Of a stretch of 64,000 nt of DNA, positions 8,785 to 16,992 are shown piece by piece. Under the pieces are notes generated by a model. That model saw only the letters and a list, made by a program, of their open reading frames with translations. It had not been told where the DNA came from and did no database searches. Both the position numbers and the translations under genes were made by a program. Each line of letters opens with the position of its first letter. Within the stretch, counting starts at the first letter, position 1. The stretch is from Actinokineospora diospyrosa (GTDB lineage Bacteria; Actinomycetota; Actinomycetes; Mycobacteriales; Pseudonocardiaceae): assembly GCF_024171925.1 (NCBI RefSeq), contig NZ_JAMTCO010000002.1, positions 275,041-339,040 of the forward strand. The letters run 5' to 3'.

Positions 8785-10047
8785 ATGCACGTATTCATCA
8801 GCTACGCCCGCCGGGACCAAGCGTCGATCACCACCCTGCGCGCCGACTTCGAGCGGTTCGGCAACCGCGTGTGGTTCGACCGCGAGAGCCACGGCGGTCA
8901 GGACTGGTGGGACGACGTCCTGAGCCACGTGCGCGGCTGCGTCGTGTTCATCTTCGCGGTCTCGCCCGACTCGCTGCGCTCCAAGGCGTGCCTGGCCGAA
9001 CTGCGCTACGCCAAGGCGCTGCGCAGGCCGATCCTGCCGGTGCTGGTGCGGCCCGTTGACCGGGGCGCGATCCCCGATGGCCTGGAGTCGCCGGTCGACT
9101 ACGTGAACCGGACCGAGGAGACCGTGATCCGGCTGCGCAAGGCGCTCAGCGCCATGCCTGCCGCCCGCGCGCTCCCGGCCCGACTGCCCCAGGAGCCCGA
9201 GATCCCCACCTCCTACCTCAACGCCTACCTGGCGCGCATCGACGCGCCGAAGCTCGACGAGCGCGACCAGATCGAGCTGCTCGGTCAGCTGCGCGAGCGG
9301 ATGGCGCTGGCCGACGAGCGCGCCGAGGTCTGGGACCTGCTGGTGCGGCTGCGCGACCGGCCCGAGCTCAGCCGCGGGGTCGCCGACACCGTCGAGGAGA
9401 TCCTGGCGCCGGGCTGGCAGCCCGACCCGCGGGAGAACTTCGAGGCCCGCTACTGGGACGGCCAGAGCTGGACGACGCTGGTCTGGCAGAACGGCAAGGA
9501 GTTCAACGACCGCAACACCCCGCCCCGGCTGCACCAGCACCTGCCGTCCTCGACCGGGCCGGTCCCGGTGGTCACCCCGGAGCCCGAGCAGGCGCAGGCG
9601 CGGCGGGAACCGAAGCGGATCAAGCACAAGCTGCGCCGCCCGCGCAGCCCCCGGCAGAAGCTGCTGATCCTGGGCGCGGTCACCGCCGTGCTGCTCGGCG
9701 GCGGGATCACCGCCGCGGTCACGCTGCTCACCGGCGGACCCGACGAGCAGGCCGCGACCAGGATGGCCCGCGGGTTCGTCGACGCGGTCAACACCCGCGA
9801 CGAGAACGCCATGCAGTCCTACGTGTGCGGCTCGGACCGCGAGAAGAACGCCCACCTATACACAGCGTTCCTTGACGCGGCTAACGTTACCCTCGAAAGT
9901 GTCGATGTAAGCGGGTCCGACCCCCGTTTCACCGTCCTCGCGACACGCACCGTAGGAGCAACCTCGGTGCGGTTGCGTATTCCACTCGTCGACGAGAACG
10001 GCGCGTGGAAGGTGTGCGACATCAGCCGCGCGCTGTCGGGTCGCTGA
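8785..10047 (+). CDS. TIR-domain membrane protein with catalytic Glu
   Basis: 420 aa from the ATG at 8785; a GTG six bases upstream is equally possible. Domains in order: TIR domain (residues 1 to ~115, HVFISYARRD start, catalytic Glu72 in ACLAELRYA); helical linker; DUF2510 (about 209-234, GWQPDP...RYWDGQSWT); one membrane helix (about 293-317); external C-terminal domain of DUF4878/lumazine-binding-like type beginning ARGFVDAVNTRD. TIR domains with this Glu are commonly NAD+-cleaving. The topology puts the TIR inside and the C-terminal domain outside the cell. A paralogue follows after 14 bp. The last ~50 codons show unusually low third-position GC. Confidence 0.85.
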   Translation: MHVFISYARRDQASITTLRADFERFGNRVWFDRESHGGQDWWDDVLSHVRGCVVFIFAVSPDSLRSKACLAELRYAKALRRPILPVLVRPVDRGAIPDGLESPVDYVNRTEETVIRLRKALSAMPAARALPARLPQEPEIPTSYLNAYLARIDAPKLDERDQIELLGQLRERMALADERAEVWDLLVRLRDRPELSRGVADTVEEILAPGWQPDPRENFEARYWDGQSWTTLVWQNGKEFNDRNTPPRLHQHLPSSTGPVPVVTPEPEQAQARREPKRIKHKLRRPRSPRQKLLILGAVTAVLLGGGITAAVTLLTGGPDEQAATRMARGFVDAVNTRDENAMQSYVCGSDREKNAHLYTAFLDAANVTLESVDVSGSDPRFTVLATRTVGATSVRLRIPLVDENGAWKVCDISRALSGR

Positions 10048-10061
10048 CCGCGGAGTGTGAC

Positions 10062-11261
10062 ATGCAGGTGTTCGTCAGCCACGCGCCGTCCGATCGCGAC
10101 GTCGCCGCTGGTCTGCGCGCCGACCTGGCCCAGCTGGGTCGCCAGGTCTCCCTCGACCGGGGGGAACCGGTCGGGTCGCGCTGGTGGGAGGGCGTTTTGC
10201 AGCGCGTGCAGCGCTGCGACGTGTTCATCCTGGTCTCCTCACCGGCCGCCGTGCGCTCCCCGGGGTGCCTGGCCACCCTGCGCTACGCCCGCGCCCTGCG
10301 CCGCCCGGTCCTGATCGTCGTCGCCACCGCGACCGCGCTGCCCGCCGACGCCGAGACCGCCCCGGTGTTCACCCCGGCGGGCATGGAGATCAGCGAGCGG
10401 GTGCCCAAGCTGCGTGGCGCGTTGTTGGCCCTGCCCGCCGCGCCGCCGCTGCCCGACCCGCTGCCGCCCGACCCCGCCGTGCCCTACCTCGAGCCGATCC
10501 GCCAGCGCCTCGACGAGCCGAGCCTGGAGCCGGCCGAGCTGCGCGAACTGCTGCGCCAACTCCGATTACGGCTGCGCGACGAGCACGAGCGCGCTGCGGT
10601 GTGGGGGCTGCTCGTGCGGATGCGCGCGCGCACCGACCTGCCCGCGCCGCTGGCCGCCGAGGTCGAGAAGGTCCTCGCCCCCGGCTGGCAACCCGACCCG
10701 GAGCGGCGGGTGGAGAAGCGCTACTGGGACGGTCAGGCGTGGACCACCCTGGTGCGCCACGAGAACCGCGAGTTCAACGAGCGCCGGGTACCACCACCGG
10801 AGGCCACTTGGTCCGGTGATCCCACGCCTGCCCGGCCCCGCCCCGCGTCCGCGCCCCGCCAGGTGCAGAAGAAAGCGGGCGTGGGATCCCAAGAACGAAC
10901 CCGCCTCCTGCTGATCGGCGGCGGCGGCGTCATCGTGGCCGCGGTCGTCGTCGCGGGCTACCTGCTGTTCGACCCCACCTCCTCCGACCCGACCAGCACC
11001 GCCCGCGAGTTCGTCGACGCGGTGAACATCGCCGACAGGACCGCGTTGGGGCAGTTGACGTGCGAGCAGGACCGGGCCCGGGCGCCGGAGCTGTTCCTGC
11101 GCCCGGACGCGCGGTTCACGCTGGAATCGGTGGACGAGAACGCTGATCCGCCTACGTTCACGATCTTGGCGACGGACTCGGTGACCACGTCGACGGATCG
11201 GCGGACTTATCCGATGGTGGAGGAGTCGGGGAAGTGGATGGTGTGCCAGTCGCGGCGGTAG
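10062..11261 (+). CDS. TIR-domain paralogue lacking catalytic Glu
   Basis: 399 aa from the ATG at 10062, preceded by CGGAG; an in-frame upstream start at 10005 lies inside the first TIR gene. It has the same order as its neighbour: TIR (1 to ~115), DUF2510 (about 206-231, GWQPDP...RYWDGQAWT), membrane helix (about 282-303), external DUF4878-like domain (AREFVDAVNIAD). Aligned without gaps to the first protein, the position of Glu72 is Thr72 (GCLATLRYA) and the N-terminal FISYARRD becomes FVSHAPSD. It is therefore probably not an NADase and may act as regulator or scaffold of the first protein. Composite repeat B begins ~70 bp downstream. Confidence 0.82.
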   Translation: MQVFVSHAPSDRDVAAGLRADLAQLGRQVSLDRGEPVGSRWWEGVLQRVQRCDVFILVSSPAAVRSPGCLATLRYARALRRPVLIVVATATALPADAETAPVFTPAGMEISERVPKLRGALLALPAAPPLPDPLPPDPAVPYLEPIRQRLDEPSLEPAELRELLRQLRLRLRDEHERAAVWGLLVRMRARTDLPAPLAAEVEKVLAPGWQPDPERRVEKRYWDGQAWTTLVRHENREFNERRVPPPEATWSGDPTPARPRPASAPRQVQKKAGVGSQERTRLLLIGGGGVIVAAVVVAGYLLFDPTSSDPTSTAREFVDAVNIADRTALGQLTCEQDRARAPELFLRPDARFTLESVDENADPPTFTILATDSVTTSTDRRTYPMVEESGKWMVCQSRR

Positions 11262-11332
11262 TGGGTTGTCTGCTGCGGTGGTGACTGGTTGCGGTGGTGG
11301 CTGCGTGCGGTGCTGGTTGGTTGCCGGTGGTG

Positions 11333-11573
11333 GTTGTCCACAATGCCTCTGGCTGTCCACAGGCTCTGGTTGCTGCTGCTGGTTTGTCGGGCTTCCTCGG
11401 TAGGCTGTATATCGGGGGTTCTTGTGGCAGATGATCTTGTGGGGCTGGTTGTGCTTGTCCACAACGTCTTCCGCTGTCCACAGGCGCCGTTCGCTGCTGC
11501 CGTTGTGTCGGTGCTGCGAGGTAGGCTGTGTATTTGGGGGCTTTCGATCAGGTTGATCTTGACGTAGGACGGG
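11333..11573 (+). repeat. Two tandem ~120-bp DnaA-box units (B1, B2)
   Basis: B1 has TTGTCCACA at 11334-11342 and CTGTCCACA at 11353-11361; B2 has TTGTCCACA at 11455-11463 and CTGTCCACA at 11474-11482. Both pairs are spaced exactly 19 bp and the units repeat with period 121. B1 matches A1 and B2 matches A2 (including the TATTTGGGGGCTTTCGATCA variant), so A and B are copies of one composite in the same orientation. Confidence 0.8.
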
Positions 11574-11672
11574 GTTGGGAGTGCGGGGCAAGAACTTCGG
11601 GCCTCCGCCTTCGGCTCCGGTGAACGGCTCGCCTTCGGCATTGCATCTGATCCGCGATTTTCGAGCTTTGCT

Positions 11673-11810
11673 CGATGGGGTGGACCTGTTTTGCGCGGTG
11701 CCCCTACGACACCCGTGGCAGAACCGCACAGCAGGGGCCGAAAAGCATGGCCCTGCCGCGAACGACGCTACGGCTGCCGTCCCCCCACACAAAACAGGTC
11801 CACCCCATCG
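11673..11810. repeat. 138-bp near-palindromic element, copy B
   Basis: Outer arms 11673-11693 and 11790-11810 are perfect complements over 21 bases (core GGTGGACCTGTTTTG). The interior is again an imperfect inverted repeat. It has the same size as copy A. Confidence 0.75.
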
Positions 11811-11814
11811 AGCA

Positions 11815-12440
11815 TTTGGCACCAGCGAGTCCGACTGTCCAGGCGCTGGGAAGGTGGGCTGGGGCGGACCTGACGGCAGCCGAGTTGGCACCGACGGATC
11901 CGACTGTCCATGCGCTGAGTTGGCAGGGCAGCCGAGAGCGGGCTGGGCTGGCACCGCCGGGTCTGAGTGTCCAGGGCTGGGCAGGCGGGCCGGGGCGGAC
12001 CTGACGGAAGGCGAGATGGCACCGCTGGGTCCGACTGTCCAGGGGCTGGGTAGGTGGGCTGACGAGGGCGGGCTGGGCTGGCACCGCCGGGTCTGAGTGT
12101 CCAGGGGCTGATCAGGTGGGCTGGGGCGGACCTGACGGGGGCTGGCACTGCTAGGTCCGAGCGTCCAGGGGCTGGCACTGTGGGTTGGGGCGGACCTGAC
12201 GGGCGGGGGCTGGCACCGCAGGGTCCGAGTGTCCGGGGGCTGGGTTGGCAGGGCTGGCTCGGTGGGCTGGCCTGGCACCGGATCTTTGAGGGTTCATGGG
12301 CTGACTAGGTGGGTTAGGGCCGGAGCTGACGGAAGCTGGGGTGGCACTGGCGTGTCCGAGTGTTCAGGGGCTGGGCTGGGCTGGGCTGGCTCGGCGGGCT
12401 GGAGGGTACCGCTGTGGGTGAGTGGCCAGGGGGTAAGGCC
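11815..12440 (+). repeat. Tandem 62-70-bp repeat array B
   Basis: About nine imperfect copies. GTCC/GTCT/ATCC anchors lie at about 11829, 11898, 11961, 12029, 12091, 12155, 12223, a decayed copy near 12281, and 12353. The consensus contains GGCACCG, GTCCGAGTGTCCAGGGGCTG and GGGGCGGACCTGACGG. The array runs up to the end of the ADP-ribosylglycohydrolase gene and no other feature is seen in it. Confidence 0.7.
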
Positions 12441-12468
12441 GTCAGGGTGGGAGGGCTGGGTGGGGAGG

Positions 12469-13296
12469 TCAGGGGAGTAGGCGGGATTCCAGGGCGATGA
12501 GGTAGTCGCGGCCGTAGGGGCCGTTTTCCAGGCCGTCCACAAGGGAGGGTGGGAGGTCGTTGGGGAGGGTGCGGGAGGCTGCGGCTAGGGCGATCGTGGC
12601 TACTGTGTCGACGTCGCCGGTGTAGGAGGTGGTGGTGTGGAGGAGGCTGGACAGGGAGGTGGTTGATGCCAGGGCGGTGAGGGCGGCGCGGACGCTCATT
12701 CGGCCTTGGGAGCCGACTTTGCCGGTCCAGGGGGTGGACCAGTCGTCGGTCAAGATCGTGCTGATCCAGGTGCCAACACCGGACAAGGGGCCCAGGTCGC
12801 GGTCGCAGTAGTGGACGGCGAGGGCGGCGGCTTGGGCTGAGGCTATGCCGGACGGGGTGTTGTGGGTGATCTTGGCCTGGAGTTCGGCGTGGTGCAGGAC
12901 GTCGGGGGTGGTGGGGAGGAGGCCGATGGGGGTGGCCCGCATGGCGGCGCCGCTCTTGTCGGAGGTGGGGCGCAAGCGGGACAGCAGTTCCGCTCCTGTG
13001 TGCACTTCGGACAGCAGGGCGTGGAAGCCCGCGGCGTAGCCCGCGCGCGGGTCGCGGTGGAAGACGTCGACGAAGCGGTTGGCCAGTTCCAGGGGTGTCC
13101 ACTGTGCACCGTCGGCCATGAGTTCGGCGATGGCCAGGGTCATCTGGGTGTCGTCGGTGTACTGGCCGGGTTTGATGTCGGCGTGCCGGGGGTGTTGGCG
13201 GTAGGTGGCGCCGTCGTTGTGGGCGGCCACGAAGTCTGCGGGGGCGTATTCGAACCCCGCGCCGTAGGCGTCGCCCACGGCCAATTCGACGAGCAC
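12469..13296 (-). CDS. ADP-ribosylglycohydrolase family protein
   Basis: 275 aa. Metal-binding motifs of the DraG/ARH fold are present: N-terminal VGDAYG, YTDDTQM (residues 46-52) and a late TGDVDT (about 226-231, a variant of the usual GGDTDT). The family removes ADP-ribose from proteins, nucleic acids or small molecules using two Mg2+ ions. The GTG start at 13296 is chosen because AGGAGA lies just upstream; it makes a short N-terminus but keeps the first metal-site helix. The stop is adjacent to repeat array B, with the TIR genes beyond it. The MarR gene lies upstream on the same strand with only ~8 bp between, so they may be co-transcribed. Confidence 0.85.
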   Translation of the reverse strand: MLVELAVGDAYGAGFEYAPADFVAAHNDGATYRQHPRHADIKPGQYTDDTQMTLAIAELMADGAQWTPLELANRFVDVFHRDPRAGYAAGFHALLSEVHTGAELLSRLRPTSDKSGAAMRATPIGLLPTTPDVLHHAELQAKITHNTPSGIASAQAAALAVHYCDRDLGPLSGVGTWISTILTDDWSTPWTGKVGSQGRMSVRAALTALASTTSLSSLLHTTTSYTGDVDTVATIALAAASRTLPNDLPPSLVDGLENGPYGRDYLIALESRLLP

Positions 13297-13304
13297 TGTC
13301 TCTC

Positions 13305-13706
13305 CTAAGTGAACAGCCGCGCCAGGGTTTCCAGTGCGGCGATGGCTTCTCCGGCCCGCTCGGGGCCGACCGCCTCGGTGATGGCCGCCTCGATGGGCGC
13401 GTGCACCTGGACGGGCATGCCCTCGGCGCGGCGCACCAGGGTGCGGCGGCGGTCGGCGGGGTCTTGGGTGGTGGTCAGCACGCCGACCTCGCGCAGGCGG
13501 GCGACCGAGGCCGAGACGTGGCTCTGCGGCAGGCCCGTGCGGGCGGTGATGTCCTGGATGGGGCTGTCCGGGTGCTCGAACACGTCCACCAGCACCGACC
13601 GGACCCGCACCGGCAGGTCGTGGAACCCCGCTGGTGGGATCGCCTTCTCCCCGAGCCGCGTCAGCGTCCGCCCCAAGCGGAACAGTTCCACCCCGTCCAC
13701 GGCCAC
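13305..13706 (-). CDS. MarR/ArsR-type winged-helix regulator
   Basis: 133 aa from the GTG at 13706 (a second GTG lies two codons in). The winged-helix core is clear: DITARTGLPQSHVSASVARL recognition region and a DPADRRRTLV wing, typical of MarR proteins that bind DNA as dimers. The frame can be extended to 14480 but that part is antisense to the hydrolase gene. It is divergent from the alpha/beta hydrolase at 13755 with only 48 bp between, a usual arrangement for a regulator controlling its neighbour and itself. Confidence 0.8.
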   Translation of the reverse strand: MAVDGVELFRLGRTLTRLGEKAIPPAGFHDLPVRVRSVLVDVFEHPDSPIQDITARTGLPQSHVSASVARLREVGVLTTTQDPADRRRTLVRRAEGMPVQVHAPIEAAITEAVGPERAGEAIAALETLARLFT

Positions 13707-13725
13707 GATCGTATCAGCCTTGATG

Positions 13726-13739
13726 CATCTCGGCAGATG
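13726..13739. promoter_or_regulatory. Possible MarR operator
   Basis: CATCT-CGGC-AGATG, a perfect 5-bp inverted repeat in the 48-bp divergent intergenic region between the MarR-type gene and the hydrolase gene. Placement and symmetry suggest the regulator's binding site; binding is inferred. Confidence 0.4.
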
Positions 13740-13754
13740 GTTTATCGTTCGACC

Positions 13755-14537
13755 ATGCCCGCCATAGACGCCCCTGGCGCCACCGTGCACTACCAGGTTT
13801 CCGGCAGCGGCCCGCTGCTGTTGCTCCTCCCCGGCGGCGGTGGCGACGCGGACACGTTGTCCCACTTGGCTTCTCGGCTGTCCGATCAGTACACTGTGGT
13901 CACCTTCGACCGGCGCGGCCTCTCCCGCAGCACCCTGGTCGACACCGAGCAGTACCCGGGGATCGCCACGCACGCCGACGACGCGGCGCGCGTCCTCGAG
14001 GCCCTCGGCGACGGGCCCGCGGCGGTGTTCGGCAGCAGCCTCGGCGCGATCATCGCCCTCGACCTGCTCGTCCGCCACCCCGAGCGGGTGCGCGTGCTCG
14101 TCGCGCACGAGCCGCCGTTGCCGCACCTGCTCACGCCGGAGAAGGAGAGCCGGGCGCGCGCCGTGCAAGCCCTGCTGGAGCAGCCCGGTCCGCACTGGCG
14201 CGAAGTCTCCCGCGCGCTGGCCATCGACCACACCGACACCGAGCCCGGCGTCGAGATCGGCCGCCCCACCGAACAGGACTTCGCGAACCAGCGCTTCTTC
14301 CAGACCCGCGACGCGCCCGCCGCCCACAACTACCGGCTGGACCTGGACGCGGTGCGCCCCAACGCCGACCGCGTCGTCGTCCTCGGTGGCGCGAAGTCGA
14401 AAGCCGCTTTCCCGTACCACTGCGCCCAAGCGCTGGCCGCCGCGCTCGACACGCGGTTCGTCGAGGTCGCTGGCGATCACGTCGGCCCCGTCACCCGCCC
14501 CACCGCGTTCGCGGCGAGCCTGGTCGAGGTCCTCTAA
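13755..14537 (+). CDS. Alpha/beta hydrolase
   Basis: 260 aa. Alpha/beta hydrolase fold with the oxyanion region LLLPGGGGDADT, a nucleophile elbow GSSLG (about residue 94) and the C-terminal catalytic His in AGDHVGPV. The substrate is unknown; the family includes esterases and C-C hydrolases. It is divergent from the MarR-type regulator, which probably controls it. The ATG at 13755 is the only sensible start. The stop is 4 bp from that of the convergent J-domain gene. Confidence 0.82.
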   Translation: MPAIDAPGATVHYQVSGSGPLLLLLPGGGGDADTLSHLASRLSDQYTVVTFDRRGLSRSTLVDTEQYPGIATHADDAARVLEALGDGPAAVFGSSLGAIIALDLLVRHPERVRVLVAHEPPLPHLLTPEKESRARAVQALLEQPGPHWREVSRALAIDHTDTEPGVEIGRPTEQDFANQRFFQTRDAPAAHNYRLDLDAVRPNADRVVVLGGAKSKAAFPYHCAQALAAALDTRFVEVAGDHVGPVTRPTAFAASLVEVL

Positions 14538-14540
14538 GGA

Positions 14541-15653
14541 CTAAGCGGCGGGTTCGCGGACCACCCTGGCCCGAACAGCGCGCAGCACGTGGTGGTCCAC
14601 CACGGCGCAATCGCCCGCGAGCCAACTGCCGACCTCCCGCACGAAGCCGACTGGGGTCATCGCCGAGACGCCGAGGCCGGGGGTCTCGTCAGTGGTGACA
14701 TCACCGGATCGACTGGGGTACACCAAGACCACGCCCCGGACATCAACCCCAGGCAGGTGTTCGGCGAACGCCGCGACCGCCTCGAACAACCCGCTCGAAC
14801 CACCGCGGAACGGATGTCCGTTGCGCCACAACGACCCGTCGTCATCGACTTCGTAATGGCCGGGCAGCCACAGTTTCGACTCGATCAGCACCAAGCGGTG
14901 CCCACACAGCACGGCGTGCTCCACATCGGCGAATACCGATCCTGGTTGGGACAACCCGTGGAACACCCGCGCGCCGGGTAACCGGGCCAGGTAGTTCACC
15001 AACAAGTCCGCCGTCAACCGCTCGCCGACCGGCTCGGCGTCCGCGACACCGAAAACCGTGCGCTCACCGAACTCCGCCTGCGCCGCCCGCTGAGCCCTCA
15101 ACGCCGCCGCGTACAACCGCGCCAGGCGCACGGCCACAGCGATGGCGGCTGCTATCAAAGTCAACCAGCACACCAGCAAGAACGGTGGCATCCAGCCCGG
15201 TAGCACCAGTGGCACCGCCAACACCGCACCCGCCAACACCATCCCCGCCGCCGGAGCGTGCCCCGGAGTGCGGACATACCCGATACGCGGTTGGTGCTTT
15301 GTCAGGTGCCACCACGGCAGCGTCGACGGCGGCACGTCCACAGCGGGGGGCACGTACGCCGGTTCGTCCCGGTACATCCGCCGCCTGGGCCGGGGTGCCG
15401 GTGGGGGAGTGGTGGCCGGAGCGGCGATGCCCCGGTCGTACTCGGCGCGCCTGCGCGAGTCGGACAGGGTCTCGTACGCCGACTTCAGCAGCCGGAACGT
15501 CCCCGCGGTACCACCGGCGTCGGGGTGCATGACCTTGGCCAGGGCGCGGTACGCGGACTTGACCTCCCCGGCCGAGGCGTCCCTGCGGACCCCGAGCAGC
15601 TCGTAGTAGTCGACCTCGTCCAGCGTGGCACCCCTCCCCGGGCGGTCGGACAT
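14541..15653 (-). CDS. J-domain membrane protein with NERD-like C-terminus
   Basis: 370 aa from the ATG at 15653; a TTG five codons upstream is less likely. N-terminal DnaJ domain (about residues 14-70) with an intact HPD motif (43-45). A proline-rich linker follows, then two membrane helices (about 135-175). The cytoplasmic C-terminal domain has FADVEHAVLCGHRLVLIESK, resembling the NERD (nuclease-related) domain core with D...E-x-K. The J-domain would recruit Hsp70 to the membrane; the NERD-like part may be a nuclease or a binding module. This domain combination is uncommon. It is convergent with the hydrolase gene. Confidence 0.75.
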   Translation of the reverse strand: MSDRPGRGATLDEVDYYELLGVRRDASAGEVKSAYRALAKVMHPDAGGTAGTFRLLKSAYETLSDSRRRAEYDRGIAAPATTPPPAPRPRRRMYRDEPAYVPPAVDVPPSTLPWWHLTKHQPRIGYVRTPGHAPAAGMVLAGAVLAVPLVLPGWMPPFLLVCWLTLIAAAIAVAVRLARLYAAALRAQRAAQAEFGERTVFGVADAEPVGERLTADLLVNYLARLPGARVFHGLSQPGSVFADVEHAVLCGHRLVLIESKLWLPGHYEVDDDGSLWRNGHPFRGGSSGLFEAVAAFAEHLPGVDVRGVVLVYPSRSGDVTTDETPGLGVSAMTPVGFVREVGSWLAGDCAVVDHHVLRAVRARVVREPAA

Positions 15654-15686
15654 CCTGCGGCCGGACAACGGTAGCGGATCAGATGA

Positions 15687-16832
15687 TCAACTTCCGAGCA
15701 GCACCTCGGCCACCGCACCCAGCGTCGTCCAGTCCGCGCGCCCGTCGGCGAACAGGTCGCCGACCCGCCACACCACCGGGTAGGTGACCTCGGTGCCGTC
15801 GACGACCGGGCCCGCGGAGCGCAACCCGGCCATCTCGGCCGCGCTCAGCCGCACCGAGAACATCGCCTGCCGGTGCGTGGTCATCGTCGCCGCCAGCTGG
15901 CGGGACGTGTGGGCCACCAGCCGGTCGGCGGCCACCACCAGCCCGGTCTCCTCGCCGAACTCCAGGGCCGCCAGCGTCACCGGCTCCAGGACCGACGAGT
16001 GCGAACCGCCCGGGAGCTCCAACACGAACCCGTCCACCGTCCGCGCGGCGGGCCGGAACTCGCGGACCAGCACCACCTCGGTGTCGTGCGCGGTCTCGCC
16101 CGGCAGGTAGGCCACCACGGAGGCCAGGTCCGGCCGCGAGAGCACCACCTCGCCGACCTTGAGGCGGTCCTCGGAGGCCACCCACATCGACACCCGCAAG
16201 GCCCAGAACACCACGGGACCGGTCGTGGGGAACACCCAGACCTGCGACGCGTCAACGAGATCGTTGCCCGAGCGCTCGACCGTCACGATCCACCGGCGGA
16301 AGCCCTCCGTCCGCCACAACCGCAGCGGGATGAACCTCTTGCCGCCCTCGCGCTCGGCACCGTCGGACAGCTCGGCCAGCGCGAGGTCGATCGTGCCGGG
16401 CAACGTGTCCGCCGTCGGGATCCCGTTGTCCGCCGCGTAACCGCGTTGGTAGCGCACGCTTTCCGCCTCGGGCGGGGTGCCCAAGACCACCCGCCCGCTG
16501 TCCTTCCACCGGCCGAACTCGTCGTTCGTCGTCAACGCGGGCATCCCTGGACCGCGCGGGATCCAGAACAGCACCACGTCGCACCGGTCGCCCCAGCGCA
16601 ACTCCCACGCCCGCTGCTCGGCGTAGTCCGGCCACACCCCGCCCGCGGGCTCCGGAACGAACACCACCAGCGTGCCCGGCCCCGACCACCGCGCCTCGAT
16701 CTCCGCGACCGCCCCCGGCCGCCACGACGGCACCTCCGGCGACCTCGGCGTGGGTCCCGCGAGGAACACACTCGCCGACCACACCGCGGGCGGTTCTTCG
16801 CCCGCGCGCACCACTACGACCCGCTCCACCAT
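15687..16832 (-). CDS. Nucleoside deoxyribosyltransferase-like / Nudix fusion
   Basis: 381 aa from the ATG at 16832. The N-terminal ~170 residues start with SASVFLAGPTPRSPEVPSWR, typical of the nucleoside 2-deoxyribosyltransferase-like domain; DCVVLFWIPR-type strands (here CDVVLFWIPR) and a NDEFGRWKDSG segment fit it. The C-terminal ~200 residues form a Nudix-like domain with LELPGGSHS...LEFGEETGL, a slightly atypical Nudix box. The fusion suggests clean-up of modified nucleotides or NAD-like dinucleotides; the substrate is not known. The ~155 bp upstream contain inverted repeats. It lies 33 bp upstream of the J-domain gene start on the opposite side of no other gene. Confidence 0.78.
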   Translation of the reverse strand: MVERVVVVRAGEEPPAVWSASVFLAGPTPRSPEVPSWRPGAVAEIEARWSGPGTLVVFVPEPAGGVWPDYAEQRAWELRWGDRCDVVLFWIPRGPGMPALTTNDEFGRWKDSGRVVLGTPPEAESVRYQRGYAADNGIPTADTLPGTIDLALAELSDGAEREGGKRFIPLRLWRTEGFRRWIVTVERSGNDLVDASQVWVFPTTGPVVFWALRVSMWVASEDRLKVGEVVLSRPDLASVVAYLPGETAHDTEVVLVREFRPAARTVDGFVLELPGGSHSSVLEPVTLAALEFGEETGLVVAADRLVAHTSRQLAATMTTHRQAMFSVRLSAAEMAGLRSAGPVVDGTEVTYPVVWRVGDLFADGRADWTTLGAVAEVLLGS

Positions 16833-16872
16833 GCCCCTGCCCACATTCCCCCGCCACGACCTGGGTGCGAGC

Positions 16873-16992
16873 CTAGTGGCTCGACCCAGAACGTCGGCCA
16901 CGTCTCGACGTGCCCGGCGGCCGGAGGGGCCCGAGTACGAGCACGTTCCCGCCACGCCGATACACGGCCAACGCCCTGAGTCGAGCCACTAG
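16873..16992. repeat. Inverted repeat flanking ~94 bp
   Basis: CTAGTGGCTCGAC at 16873-16885 and its exact complement GTCGAGCCACTAG at 16980-16992; the right arm includes the stop codon of the ABC permease gene. A smaller palindrome CACGTCTCGACGTG lies at 16899-16912. It could be a terminator structure for the permease operon or a small mobile remnant. Confidence 0.45.

Noticed and set aside
10566-12278. 570-codon minus-strand frame across composite repeat B
   Set aside because: It overlaps the second TIR gene antisense and is built from repeat translation; the shared peptide with copy A is explained by DNA repeat homology.
11815-12440. CRISPR array
   Set aside because: Repeats are long (62-70 bp), degenerate along their whole length and have no unique spacers; no cas genes.
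15654-15668. TTG start for the J-domain gene
   Set aside because: The ATG at 15653 is closer to the J-domain and a TTG start has no better ribosome binding site.
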